From JAHEEL01 sp963836085 (GTDB lineage Bacteria > Actinomycetota > Acidimicrobiia > Spongiisociales > UBA5794), in NCBI GenBank assembly GCA_963836085.1, contig CAWIHT010000005.1, forward strand, positions 20,409 through 84,408: a stretch of 64,000 nucleotides of DNA, given 5' to 3'. The translations under genes and the position numbers were made by a program. The notes beneath the pieces were generated by a model. The model searched no databases, was not told the DNA's origin, and was given only the letters and a program-made list of their open reading frames with translations. Shown in pieces: positions 27,223-36,717 of the stretch (within the stretch, counting starts at the first letter, position 1; every line of letters begins with the position of its first letter).

Positions 27223-27325
27223 CGGGATAGCGCTCTCCGCATCGCCCGACCCAACGGTGCGCTTGTTGGGGCAATCTTCGTTTGAACCGTCCCGAGGTTA
27301 CGTCCGAGCGCTCGACCCTTCAGTC

Positions 27326-28309
27326 CTAGGGCGTTGCCAGAATCTCGTCGATCACCTTCATGTTGTTGATCGCGTCCGAGATCGGAACTGCGACGGGGGT
27401 GTCGTCGAGCACGGCCTGAGCAAACACTTCAGCCTGGATCGTGTACTCGTTCAGGATCGGGAAGATCAGGGTCTCGACCGCCGGATCCTCCGGAGGGGCA
27501 CCGCCGGACACCACTCTGATCTTCGTCTCGCGGTCGACCGGGATGTTGAAGGGAATGTCCATGTCGATCCGGCCGGTTGTGCCGATGATGTTGACGCTCT
27601 GGTAGTCCTCGCCCCGAGTGGTGCAGGTGAACGATGCCTGTCCCCCGCTGGGGAATTCAAGAATCGCCGACGTCAGCGTATCGACTCCCGTCGTTGGATC
27701 CCGACGGACGACCGCTTGGATGTGCTCCGGTTCAGCTTCGAACAGCATGCGAGAGGAGTTGATGTTGTAGCAGCCGATGTCCATGATCGCGCCGCCGCCG
27801 TTCTCGGCCCGGTTGCGGATGTTCAGTGGATCATCGTTGTAGAAGCTGAACCACCCCTGGACCGCCTGAAGCTCGCCGACCACCCCGCTCCGCACGAGAC
27901 GAACCGCCTCGAGCCAGATCGGATGAAGCCGGTACATAAAGGCTTCGGCCAGCTTGACCCCGGCGTCTTCGCAGGCGGCCGCCATCGCTTCGGCCTGCGC
28001 AGCGTTCATCGCCAGTGGCTTCTCGCAGAGGATGTGCTTGCCTGCTGCCGCCGCCTTCATCGTCCACTCGGCATGCATATCGTTCGGGAGCGGAATGTAC
28101 ACCGCATCGACATTCTCGTCGGCGAGCAACGCTTCGTATGAGCCATGGGCCGTCGGTATTCCGAGGCGGGCGGCGGCAGCGGTCGCGCTCTCTTGACGGC
28201 GCGAGGCGATCGCAACCACTTCGCAGTTCCCGGCGGCCTGGATGGCCGGTGTGACCTTCTCCATCCCGATGTCCGCCGTGCTCAGGATGCCCCACCGAAC
28301 CTTCGTCAT
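27326..28309 (-). CDS. Gfo/Idh/MocA family NAD(P)-dependent oxidoreductase
   Basis: This 327-residue dehydrogenase probably acts on a sugar, inositol or similar polyol. The N-terminal Rossmann fold begins MTKVRWGILSTADIG, and the family motif EKPLAMN contains the catalytic lysine. The C-terminal domain includes GGGAIMDIGCYNIN, with the usual DxGxYxx pattern. AGGGAGGG lies just before the ATG at 28309. It is separated from comEC by 70 bases. The substrate cannot be told from sequence. Confidence 0.92.
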   Translation of the reverse strand: MTKVRWGILSTADIGMEKVTPAIQAAGNCEVVAIASRRQESATAAAARLGIPTAHGSYEALLADENVDAVYIPLPNDMHAEWTMKAAAAGKHILCEKPLAMNAAQAEAMAAACEDAGVKLAEAFMYRLHPIWLEAVRLVRSGVVGELQAVQGWFSFYNDDPLNIRNRAENGGGAIMDIGCYNINSSRMLFEAEPEHIQAVVRRDPTTGVDTLTSAILEFPSGGQASFTCTTRGEDYQSVNIIGTTGRIDMDIPFNIPVDRETKIRVVSGGAPPEDPAVETLIFPILNEYTIQAEVFAQAVLDDTPVAVPISDAINNMKVIDEILATP

Positions 28310-28379
28310 GTCGCCCTCCCTCGTTGAGCCATCACCATACGCCTCGCACCGCGCCGATACGAAGACGAGATGGCTGCCG

Positions 28380-30500
28380 TCATGGGCCGCCGAGGTCGAT
28401 CGACACATCTCCGACATCGCGCGTCACCCGAACTTCGGTTCCGATTTCGGCGAGCACGACCAAGATCTCGGGCGCCGGGTGGCCATAGGTGTTCGGACCG
28501 ACGCTGATGACGGCGAGCGCACCAACGGTCCTGGCGAGCCATCCGCGGTCGGTTGTCGAGGATCCGTGGTGCGGGATGAGCAAGATGTCCGGTTGCAGCG
28601 GCGGCAGTTCCCGTTGTGCCACTGCTCCGATATCGCCCGGGAGCAGGAGCGTCTTGCCGGCCAGGACCCACAGCACGATCGAACCGTCATTGCGTTCTGC
28701 GTAGCGTCTTCTGGGCCCCAGGGCTTCGAGAACGATGGCGCCGAGGGTGTACCAGATGCCGGGTCCGGCCCGGTCGACTGGGACACCGGCCGCCGTGGCA
28801 GCGGCAACCAACGCCTCCATCTCCGGTCCGGGGTCGGGATGGTCGGGCACCCACAGCCTGCCGACCGAACGGTCGCCGAAGATGCCGTCGAAACCGCCCA
28901 CGTGGTCGGCATCGCCGTGGGTCGCGACGATCAAGTCAACCCTCTCGATGCGGTGGCGTCGGAGCGCTTCAATCAGCACCAGCGGGTCACGGCCGCCATC
29001 GACGAGTGCCGTCCGGCCGGAAGGATCGCGCAGCAGGACCGCGTCACCCTGCCCGATGTCGAGGAACGTCACCATCGGACGATCGGGCGGTCCACGGGGA
29101 ACGATTGTCGTGGCGCCAACCACCAGAGCGACCACGACCACGGCCACCGGCCGCGTGCGTCTCGCTCGCACGAGGAGCACGATGGCAGCCGCCGCCCCGA
29201 CGCCGACCGGGCCGAGTTGCGGCCACTGTTCTGCGACATCTGCGATCGCGAGCACGGCGTGAGCGAGCGCCGACGAGACGGCAACGGCCGGACTCCATCC
29301 CACGACGACGGCGAGCGATCCGGCGATCGTGGCACCCGTGACGAGTGGAGCGGAGAAGAGGTTCGCGATCGGCGACATCAGGGGCACGGTCCCGAAGTGG
29401 AGGAGAAGGATCGGCACCACGGCGACCTGTGCCGCCGTGGCTGCGCCGAGCGTCGCCCACAACGGTTGAGGCCTACGACCGGAGAACATGCCGGAGCCGA
29501 TGAGGATGCCGACCGTTGCGGCAACGGAGAGTTGGAACCCCACATCGGCCGCCAGTTGACCGCTCAAGAGCAGCAGGGCACCCACCGCCACTCCGATGGC
29601 GACCCACGCGTCGACCACGATGCCGGATGCGGCGGCGCCCAGGACCGACGCAGCCATGAAGGCAGCCCGGAGCACCGACGCCTCCCACCGGGTCACCACG
29701 ACGAAGATCGCCAGGCCGAGAACACCCAGGGCGAAGCGGCGCCTCGGCCCGATGCCGAAAAATGCGGTGATCACCCACCATGCCGCCAGAAAGAGCGCGA
29801 CGTTGGAACCGGAAACGGCGACGAAGTGAGTGAGTCCCGATCGTCGGAGCGCGTCGAGGGCGCGAGGGCTGAGGCCGGTGGTGTCGCCGATGAGGAATCC
29901 GGCGACGAGTGCTTCGCTGCGGTTGGCGATGTCAAGCACGGATCGGACTCGGTCGCGAACGGCGTTGCCGACCACAAACAACGGTCCGCCCGACGTTCCG
30001 AGGACCTCCACCCTGCTGACGGTGACCCGTCCCGCGATCGGATCGCCGCGGATGCGGCCGGGAAGGCTTCTCGCGGTGCCGACCACTCGGATCCTCTGGC
30101 CCGCCACGAGCGGCTCGCCGGGTTCGGGGCCGACGCCGAGGGGCGGCCCGCTCCAGGGTCGCCACCCGTCGGGTTCGCGCAGCGCCTCCGGCTTCACGAC
30201 GGCCGGTCGCTGTGGGCCGTCGTCCTCTGCCACCACACCGACGAATTCGATGGGCCCCACTGGTACGTCGGCGGTCAACGTCGCCGCGATGCGATCCGCA
30301 GCGAACGCGCCCGACATCGCCCCGGCGGCGATCAGTGCCACGAGCACCGCGCCGGGCATCGATCGGAGCGCCACCAGGCTCGCCACGACGCAAGCGACGA
30401 GCGCCAGGTTGAGACCGAGACCGAGACCGAGCAGAGCACCGATCCAGACGGCGGCCGCGCCGGCGATCGCCCACTGCCCCGCGAGCGATGGCAATCGCAT
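28380..30500 (-). CDS. comEC: ComEC/Rec2 DNA-uptake channel protein
   Basis: This 706-residue membrane protein is the predicted channel for single-stranded DNA import in natural transformation. An N-terminal OB-like DUF4131 region (about 40-165) is followed by the Competence domain with many hydrophobic helices (about 170-440). A metallo-beta-lactamase-like domain (about 465-700) carries THGDADHVGG and the later PHHGS motif. The start is an ATG two bases past the comEA stop region, so the two genes form one operon. Since comEA is frameshifted, competence may be lost or the shift may be an assembly error. Confidence 0.93.
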   Translation of the reverse strand: MRLPSLAGQWAIAGAAAVWIGALLGLGLGLNLALVACVVASLVALRSMPGAVLVALIAAGAMSGAFAADRIAATLTADVPVGPIEFVGVVAEDDGPQRPAVVKPEALREPDGWRPWSGPPLGVGPEPGEPLVAGQRIRVVGTARSLPGRIRGDPIAGRVTVSRVEVLGTSGGPLFVVGNAVRDRVRSVLDIANRSEALVAGFLIGDTTGLSPRALDALRRSGLTHFVAVSGSNVALFLAAWWVITAFFGIGPRRRFALGVLGLAIFVVVTRWEASVLRAAFMAASVLGAAASGIVVDAWVAIGVAVGALLLLSGQLAADVGFQLSVAATVGILIGSGMFSGRRPQPLWATLGAATAAQVAVVPILLLHFGTVPLMSPIANLFSAPLVTGATIAGSLAVVVGWSPAVAVSSALAHAVLAIADVAEQWPQLGPVGVGAAAAIVLLVRARRTRPVAVVVVALVVGATTIVPRGPPDRPMVTFLDIGQGDAVLLRDPSGRTALVDGGRDPLVLIEALRRHRIERVDLIVATHGDADHVGGFDGIFGDRSVGRLWVPDHPDPGPEMEALVAAATAAGVPVDRAGPGIWYTLGAIVLEALGPRRRYAERNDGSIVLWVLAGKTLLLPGDIGAVAQRELPPLQPDILLIPHHGSSTTDRGWLARTVGALAVISVGPNTYGHPAPEILVVLAEIGTEVRVTRDVGDVSIDLGGP

Positions 30501-31059
30501 CTATGGCGCAGCGATCTCGTCGCGCATGGCGGCGAGCTTCGCCTCGCCGATCCCTCCGACATCGAGGAGATCCTCCACGGCGTCGAACGGGCCGTTCAGA
30601 TCGCGGTATGCCACGATCCGGCCCGCGAGCACCGGTCCCACACCAGGGAGTTCCTCGAGTTGCAACCGCTGAGGCGCGATTCAGATCTATCCCCCGCTCC
30701 GATGCAACGCCCGGCAATTCCGACGCCCCCATCGGCGGCACCACGATCTGATCACCGTCGCGCACCTCCGCTGCCAGATTCAGGCTCCCAAGGTCCGCCC
30801 CGAGTTCCGCTCCCCCAGCTTCGGCGATTGCATCCGCAACCCGTGCCGTTGGCGCGATCGTGACGAGACCCGGCCGGGCGACAGCACCCGAGACGTGCAC
30901 AACGATCGACAACGGGACGGTCGTGTACGAGACACCGGGAGCGGCTGCGACGGCGTCCGCCCCGCCGCTCCTCGATCCAAACCACGCACCGGCCCCAACC
31001 GCAAGAGCAAGCGCGACCGCCACAACCATCAATCCGATTCGAAGATTCTCTGTTGGCAC
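30501..31059 (-). pseudogene. comEA: comEA, DNA receptor for competence, frameshifted between SLBB and HhH domains
   Basis: The gene starts at GTG 31059 after GGGAGGCG. It encodes an N-terminal membrane anchor (residues 8-26), an SLBB domain (about 45-105, VHVSGAVARPGLV) and then GIDLNRASAV. There the frame breaks. Removing one base near 30662-30666 (GTTG) restores QLEELPGVGPVLAGR and a full double helix-hairpin-helix, ending at TAG 30503-30501, one base from comEC. ComEA binds DNA outside the membrane and hands it to ComEC. The shift may be a real mutation, a read error or, less likely, programmed. The frame that continues past the break is meaningless basic sequence. Confidence 0.85.
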
Positions 31060-31128
31060 ACCGCCTCCCGATCACGATGCGCCACAGCACACATGTATCA
31101 GGATTCAGGCATGAGGTGAAGACGTCCG

Positions 31129-31899
31129 TCAGCCGATGAGCGTGATCAGTGCCTCAACGCCGGCCGACTCGGAGACCTGCTCCAGCCACTCCGTGAGTTC
31201 GTTCCCGAACATCAGAGCAACCGCAGCCGTCAGATTCACGCCGGCATGGAGCATGATCGGCAACGACAGGTTCCCCGTCTTGATCGCCGCATAGCCGAGC
31301 ACCACCCCCACGATCATGAGACCAGGCAGCGCCGCGATCGCACTCGGATCGAGCAGGTGGATCACGGCGAAGAGGGCGGCTTGAGCGACGATGGCCCAGG
31401 TCGTAGACATCGACCGGACGAGCCGGGAAAGCAGCATGCCCCGAAACAGCATCTCTTCGACCACCGGGGCAGCGACGCCAACCATCAGCACGATGAGGAG
31501 GCGCTCGACCAAGGTGGTCGTGTCTTCGGTGATCGAGGCGACCTCTTGCTGCGGTGCACCATCGGGGAAGAGCAACTCGAGCAGCGGAGCAGTGATGGCG
31601 ACGACCGCGATCTGGAGGCCGAAGCCGGCCGGGATCCCCCACCAGTGTTTGATCTCGAGGGTGAGACCGAAGTCGTATCGGAAGTTGCCGGTGCCCTTCC
31701 GGATCGAGAGAATCCACATCGCCAGGAGGTTCCCGCCGGCTTGTCCGGCGAATGAGGCGACGAATGCGATGATGTCGAGGTCGGGGCCGCGGGCGACGAG
31801 GATCACTGCCGTAGTGACGAAGGCGCCGAGAATGCCGGCGACGAAGACGGCGAGTGCCTGCGGGAAACTCCACTCGACATCTTGGAGATAGTCGCTCAT
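31129..31899 (-). CDS. CPBP-family intramembrane glutamic endopeptidase
   Basis: The 256-residue membrane protein has about seven hydrophobic segments. The CPBP (Abi/CAAX-like) motifs are complete: EEMLFRG (EExxxR), FAVIHLL and MLHAGVN. Relatives process prenylated or signal-like substrates, and some protect against bacteriocins or phage; the role here is unknown. The second of two adjacent ATG codons (31899) is better spaced from GGAG. The ATGATG overlaps the stop of the preceding peptidase-like gene, so they are coupled. Confidence 0.9.
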   Translation of the reverse strand: MSDYLQDVEWSFPQALAVFVAGILGAFVTTAVILVARGPDLDIIAFVASFAGQAGGNLLAMWILSIRKGTGNFRYDFGLTLEIKHWWGIPAGFGLQIAVVAITAPLLELLFPDGAPQQEVASITEDTTTLVERLLIVLMVGVAAPVVEEMLFRGMLLSRLVRSMSTTWAIVAQAALFAVIHLLDPSAIAALPGLMIVGVVLGYAAIKTGNLSLPIMLHAGVNLTAAVALMFGNELTEWLEQVSESAGVEALITLIG

Positions 31900-32213
31900 C
31901 ATCGCTCCGATCGTTCCCTGGCTTCACGTTCGAACCGGATGGCACGGTAGGCGGCGGAGTGCGGCAAGCCGATCGCCCGACCCCGGAGGTAGTCCCCGAT
32001 ATACCGTCGAAGGAAGCCGACGAAGCCGTACCGGCGCCACTGCTCGACATGAACGGCCTCGTGTGTGAGCAGAACGAGCGCGTCGCCGTCCCCAATCCGG
32101 TCGAAGGCCGACTCGGAGGCGAAGATGACTTCGCGGATTGTCATGGCATCGGTACCGTTGGCCCACAGCCGAGCCAACCAGGGAGGCACTGTTCGGACGA
32201 CGACGGAACCCAT
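31899..32213 (-). CDS. DUF4157-like small protein with HEAVHVEQW motif
   Basis: This protein of about 104 residues is of a family seen in actinobacteria that keeps a metallopeptidase-like HExxH helix (THEAVHVEQWRRYG). The C-terminal part is basic and helical. Catalysis is unproven, since few further ligands are evident. The start is uncertain: the ATG at 32213 gives the family-like length, while 32261 would add 16 residues. It overlaps the CPBP protease gene by one or more bases, suggesting joint expression, and is divergent from leuS. Confidence 0.55.
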   Translation of the reverse strand: MGSVVVRTVPPWLARLWANGTDAMTIREVIFASESAFDRIGDGDALVLLTHEAVHVEQWRRYGFVGFLRRYIGDYLRGRAIGLPHSAAYRAIRFEREARERSER

Positions 32214-32400
32214 CAACGCTGGGTCCGGGTCACCCCCACTCCCCCGCAACGCCGCGTCCATCGATATCCGACGAGTCCTCATGGTTGGCAACGATATCGT
32301 TCGGAGCCCTTTGTGCGCGATCCCAACACGCAGCGCGCGGCTCCCAGCTCAAGACCCCCCGCTCTCCTACCATTGCCCCTTCACGGCACCGGGACGGGAC

Positions 32401-35148
32401 ATGGCATACGACCACAGGCAGATCGAGCACTACTGGCAGGACCGATGGAGCGAAGACGGCCTCTACCGCTCCGTCGTCGACTGGGACCGCCCGAAGTACT
32501 ACGCGCTCACCATGCTCCCGTATCCGTCCGGCGACCTGCACATGGGCCACTGGTACGCCATGACCCCGTCGGATGCCCGGGCGCGCTACATGCGTATGAA
32601 GGGCTTCAACGTGCTCTTTCCCATGGGTTTCGACGCATTCGGCCTCCCCGCCGAGAACGCTGCCGTCCAGCGCAACGTCCATCCGGCTGATTGGACCTGG
32701 GACAACATCGAACGCATGCGCCGTCAGCTCCGGTCGATGGGGGCCATGTACGACTGGGAGCGCGAGATGGTCTCGTGCGATCCCGAGTACTACACGTGGA
32801 CCGAGTGGCTGTTCCGTCGGTTCTTCGAAGGCGACATCGCCTACCGGGGTGAGGCCATCGTCAACTGGTCGCCGACGCTCGAGACCGTGCTCGCCAACGA
32901 GCAGGTGATCGACGGCAAGGACGAACGGACGGGTCAGCCGGTCGTCCAGAGGAAGATGGCGCAGTGGTTCTTCGCAATCACGAAGTACGCCGACGAACTC
33001 CTCGATTTCTCGACGGTCGACTGGCCGGAGCCGGTCAAGGCGATGCAGACCAACTGGATCGGACGGTCCGAGGGCGCCGAGGTGGTGTTCGGCACCGAGT
33101 CCGGTGAGGACATCACTGTGTTCACCACCCGTCCCGACACCCTGTGGGGTGCGACGTTCATGGTCCTCGCTCCCGAGCATCCGCTCGTCGACACGTTGAC
33201 CGACGAGGACCACCGGGACGGTGTTGATGCCTATCGGACCGCTTCTGGAGCCCGGTCTGAACTCGAACGGATGGAGGCCGACCGGGAGAAGACCGGTGTG
33301 TTCACCGGCGGCTACGCCATCAATCCGGTGAACGGCGCCAGGGTTCCCGTCTGGATCGCCGACTACGTCCTCTTGTCATACGGATCCGGAGCGATCATGG
33401 CCGTGCCGGCGCATGACCAGCGAGATTTCGAGTTCGCCCGCCAGTTCGGCCTCCCCATCGTCCCTGTGATCCAGCCGGACGGTGAGGCGCCGCTCGACGG
33501 TGACGCGATGGCCGAAGCGTATGTCGGGCCGGGAACGATGGTCCACAGTGGTCCGATCGACGGCATCGAGACGACCGATGCCAAGGGCCGCGCCAATCCG
33601 TCGGTAGCGGCTGCCATCGACTGGATCGAGGAGAACGACGCGGGCGTCGAAGCCGTCAACTATCGCATGAGGGATTGGCTGATCTCACGGCAGCGCTATT
33701 GGGGGACCCCGATTCCGATGATCTATCGCCAGGACGGCACGATCGAGGCTGAGTCTGACTTGCCGGTGCTGCTCCCCGAGGCGCCGGAATTCACCGGCGG
33801 ACCAAGCCCGCTGGCGACCGATGAATCATTTCTCTCCACGACCGACTCCGAGGGCGAGCCGGCACGTCGTGAGAGCGACACGATGGACACGTTCATGTGT
33901 TCGTCCTGGTACCCCTACCGGTACCTCTCCCCGCACTTCGATGAATACCTGTTCAACCCTGAGGAAGCGGCGTATTGGCTGCCGATCGACACCTACACGG
34001 GCGGTGCCGAGCACGCCACGATGCATCTGCTGTACACGCGGTTCTTCACAAAGGCGATGCGCGATCTGGGCGTGTTCGAGGACACTGAGCGCGTCATGGT
34101 CGAGCACGGCCGCGACCCCGAGGGACTGTTTGACGAGCCGATGCTCCAGTTGCGCAACCAGGGCCAGATCCTGGGAGAGGAACGCCTGGGAGACCGCCTG
34201 GTGATCGCCGGCGAGTGGGCCGACGGACGCTTCGTCGCCGAATCGGTGCGGGTCGATGAGCATGCTCAGGACGATGCGGCACCGGTCGTCGGCCAGTTGA
34301 TCCGGCGGACCGAGCGGACGCTGCAGGTTCAGACCGCCGATTCCACCGTCACCGTTGAGGTGCCCGACGGGGCCGAGGTCGATGTGCCCGGGATTGACGG
34401 AGTCAACGACGTCACCCAACTCCGCCATCACCTCGAGGTCCAACGGATGTCCAAGTCCAAGGGCAATGTGGTCAACCCGGATGAGCTCGTCGAGCGATAC
34501 GGAGCGGACACCGTCCGCATCTATCTGATGTTCGCTTTCGACTGGGAGAAGGGCGGCCCGTGGGACTCACGCGGGATCGCGGGTGCTCGCCGGTTCGTCG
34601 ACGACGTTTGGAGGATCGGGACCACGACGTACGAGCCGCAAGCCCCGACCGATGAGGCTTCACTCGCGCTGCGCAGGGCGGCCCATCAGACCATTGACAA
34701 GGTCGACCGCGACTTTGAAGCGTTCAAGTGGAACACCGCGGTCGCTGCTCTCATGACGCTCCGCAACGAACTGCTCGAGGCGCGCCGGACGCGGAAGGTC
34801 TCGCTCACGGCCTGGGATGAAGCTGTCGAGGTGCTGCTCCTGTTGCTGGCGCCGATCGCTCCGCACATCTCCGAGGCATTGTGGAACGAGCGCGGGAGCG
34901 ACGAGAGCATTCATGTTCAGGCCTGGCCCGAGTCGGATCCGGCGGTCGCTGCCGATCAGCAGGTGACGTTGGTGGTGCAGGTGAACGGAAAGGTTCGTGA
35001 CCGCATCGAAGTGTCGCCCGATATCGACGAGGAGGCCGCGGTCGCTGCAGCGATGGGAGCCGAGCGGATTCAGGAGTGGCTGGCAAAGGGTGAAGTCCGC
35101 AAGGTCATCGCCCGTCCACCCAACCTGGTCAACATCGTCGTCACCTGA
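32401..35148 (+). CDS. leuS: Leucyl-tRNA synthetase
   Basis: This 915-residue class I synthetase charges tRNA-Leu. The HIGH motif appears as HMGH in YPSGDLHMGHWYA (near residue 48), and the KMSKS motif is RMSKSKGN (near 683). The editing (CP1) domain holds TTRPDTLWG and the GSGAIMAVPAHDQRD segment. The insert just before KMSKS (from about NQGQILGEE to LEVQR) is roughly 85 residues, longer than the E. coli leucine-specific domain. The ATG at 32401 matches the family N-terminus; an extra 112 in-frame codons upstream look non-coding. Confidence 0.97.
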   Translation: MAYDHRQIEHYWQDRWSEDGLYRSVVDWDRPKYYALTMLPYPSGDLHMGHWYAMTPSDARARYMRMKGFNVLFPMGFDAFGLPAENAAVQRNVHPADWTWDNIERMRRQLRSMGAMYDWEREMVSCDPEYYTWTEWLFRRFFEGDIAYRGEAIVNWSPTLETVLANEQVIDGKDERTGQPVVQRKMAQWFFAITKYADELLDFSTVDWPEPVKAMQTNWIGRSEGAEVVFGTESGEDITVFTTRPDTLWGATFMVLAPEHPLVDTLTDEDHRDGVDAYRTASGARSELERMEADREKTGVFTGGYAINPVNGARVPVWIADYVLLSYGSGAIMAVPAHDQRDFEFARQFGLPIVPVIQPDGEAPLDGDAMAEAYVGPGTMVHSGPIDGIETTDAKGRANPSVAAAIDWIEENDAGVEAVNYRMRDWLISRQRYWGTPIPMIYRQDGTIEAESDLPVLLPEAPEFTGGPSPLATDESFLSTTDSEGEPARRESDTMDTFMCSSWYPYRYLSPHFDEYLFNPEEAAYWLPIDTYTGGAEHATMHLLYTRFFTKAMRDLGVFEDTERVMVEHGRDPEGLFDEPMLQLRNQGQILGEERLGDRLVIAGEWADGRFVAESVRVDEHAQDDAAPVVGQLIRRTERTLQVQTADSTVTVEVPDGAEVDVPGIDGVNDVTQLRHHLEVQRMSKSKGNVVNPDELVERYGADTVRIYLMFAFDWEKGGPWDSRGIAGARRFVDDVWRIGTTTYEPQAPTDEASLALRRAAHQTIDKVDRDFEAFKWNTAVAALMTLRNELLEARRTRKVSLTAWDEAVEVLLLLLAPIAPHISEALWNERGSDESIHVQAWPESDPAVAADQQVTLVVQVNGKVRDRIEVSPDIDEEAAVAAAMGAERIQEWLAKGEVRKVIARPPNLVNIVVT

Positions 35149-35150
35149 CG

Positions 35151-35172
35151 CCACGAACCCAGGGTTCGCGGC
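35151..35172. repeat. Copy 3 of the short palindromic repeat, possible terminator
   Basis: CGAACCC-A-GGGTTCG (35154-35168) is a perfect 7-bp inverted repeat with a single-base centre, followed by CGGC as in copies 1 and 2. It lies in the 25-base gap between the convergent leuS and proA, so it could act as a bidirectional terminator. Confidence 0.5.
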
Positions 35173-35173
35173 A

Positions 35174-36673
35174 CTAGCGGCCGATATTGGCGTCGTCCTG
35201 GGTGACCCTCGTCCGGATCGTGTAGACCGAATCACCGGCGAGGATGCCGCCGCGACCGAACAACCGCCCGTGCTGCCAGTTCGACAGACCGAGCTCCGGC
35301 TTGTCGAGCGCGTACTGACCATCGACCCAGCGGGTGAATCCGTTGCCGACGAACGGAGCGTCGACCAGATCGAAGAACCGATCCTGCTCCCCGGCGTCAT
35401 CCGAGATGAGCGACACGACAAAACGGGGGCTGTAGCGGTTGAACCACTCGATAGCGGTGTCAACGGACGGAACAATCGCCAAGGTGACCTCCGGGCTCTC
35501 CTCCCACTCCCACTCTTCGCCGAGACCGCTCTCTTCAATCGGCTCAGCTTGCCGCTCCTCGTGCTCTCCATCAGCCCTGGCGACCGCAACGCGCCTGGCG
35601 AACCATGCCTTGGGGATGGCATCGACGGAGGATTCGAGGACGTGGAGCTTGGGACGCGCTCCCCTGCGGTCCCCCGCCCGCTCGAGCGCATCGAGGAAGA
35701 CCGGCACGAGGTCGTCTGCCCGATCGGCGGCGATGCAGCACGTATTGAGCGTGTTGCAGACCTTCCGATCGAGCGAGTGGTAGACCGCCGCGTCGAACGA
35801 GGTTGCGTCTGCGTTCGATCCGGCGACGATCCAGGCGCCTCCGGTGCCGTGGAGGCTCACGGAGTTGCCGGCCTGTCGTGCGACGGCACCGAGTTGGGCG
35901 GTCGCCCCGCCCGAGCCGCGAGCCACGGCGAGCGCAAGCCTCGGATCCGAGAACATGGCCCAGGCCGACGCGTGGGCCGCACTATCGATGAGCACGGCCG
36001 CGCCGTCTGGGAGACCCGTCAGCGTCAACGCGGGGCGGAGGGCATGCTCAACGATCGCTCGGGCCGTCCCGAGTGCATCAGAGCCAATGCGGAAGACGAC
36101 CGTGTTTCCGCTGCGGAGGACGCCGGTTGCGTCGGCGAAGACGTTCGGCCGTCCCTCGAAGACGAAGCCGACGACGCCGAGGCCGTCCCGAACCTGATCG
36201 ACCCGCCAGCCGTCATGGCTGACCGTTTCCACGACCGATCCGCGGCCACCGGGTGCGTTCGCCCATGTACGAAGGCCGTCGACCATGTCCGCACGCATCT
36301 GATCGCTGAGGATGAGGCGCGTCGCCGAACGGCCGCGCGATCGTGCCTTCGCCACGTCGGAGCGGTTCGCCGCCGCGATCGGCGCAAACGACACGTCGTC
36401 GGCGAGCGTCGCTGCGAAGAGTTCATAGAACTCGGAGATCTTGGCATCGCTGAGGCCGCCCATCTCATCGAACGCCGCCGTGGCAGCGTCTACAGCGGCG
36501 GTCGCCACGGATTGCTCGACCGCCGGCACGTGTAACAGCGTCCCGTCCGTCTCCATGACGATCAGAGAGTCTCCCGGTTGGAAGGCCGCTGCGAGTTCGC
36601 TGCTGACTCGCGAGACGCGGTTGCCGCCCCAGACGATCGGCATTCCGGGTGTCAGGTTCTCGATGTGCTCCAT
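35174..36673 (-). CDS. proA: Gamma-glutamyl phosphate reductase homologue (ProA-like aldehyde dehydrogenase)
   Basis: The 499-residue protein is of the glutamate-5-semialdehyde dehydrogenase family, the second step of proline synthesis from glutamate. The family features are VFEGRPNVFADA, the Gly-rich cofactor loop and the catalytic cysteine region DRKVCNTLNTCC. It is longer than the usual 410-430 residues. About 75 extra N-terminal residues and an acidic insertion (EWEWEESPE) are present, so it is a divergent member and the substrate should be viewed with some caution. AGGGTCTC lies before the ATG at 36673. No proB is adjacent. Confidence 0.83.
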   Translation of the reverse strand: MEHIENLTPGMPIVWGGNRVSRVSSELAAAFQPGDSLIVMETDGTLLHVPAVEQSVATAAVDAATAAFDEMGGLSDAKISEFYELFAATLADDVSFAPIAAANRSDVAKARSRGRSATRLILSDQMRADMVDGLRTWANAPGGRGSVVETVSHDGWRVDQVRDGLGVVGFVFEGRPNVFADATGVLRSGNTVVFRIGSDALGTARAIVEHALRPALTLTGLPDGAAVLIDSAAHASAWAMFSDPRLALAVARGSGGATAQLGAVARQAGNSVSLHGTGGAWIVAGSNADATSFDAAVYHSLDRKVCNTLNTCCIAADRADDLVPVFLDALERAGDRRGARPKLHVLESSVDAIPKAWFARRVAVARADGEHEERQAEPIEESGLGEEWEWEESPEVTLAIVPSVDTAIEWFNRYSPRFVVSLISDDAGEQDRFFDLVDAPFVGNGFTRWVDGQYALDKPELGLSNWQHGRLFGRGGILAGDSVYTIRTRVTQDDANIGR

Positions 36674-36717
36674 GTTGAGACCCTAGAAGCGTCCGGTCCC
36701 GCATGCGGAGACCGGCA

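Noticed and set aside
29932..30660. Continuation of the comEA frame past the break
   Set aside because: It becomes Arg-rich nonsense overlapping comEC; the true continuation is in the neighbouring frame and ends at 30501.
28242..30863. An 873-codon frame antisense to comEC
   Set aside because: His/Arg/Gly/Asp-rich composition typical of an antisense shadow in high-GC DNA; comEC on the other strand has clear domains.
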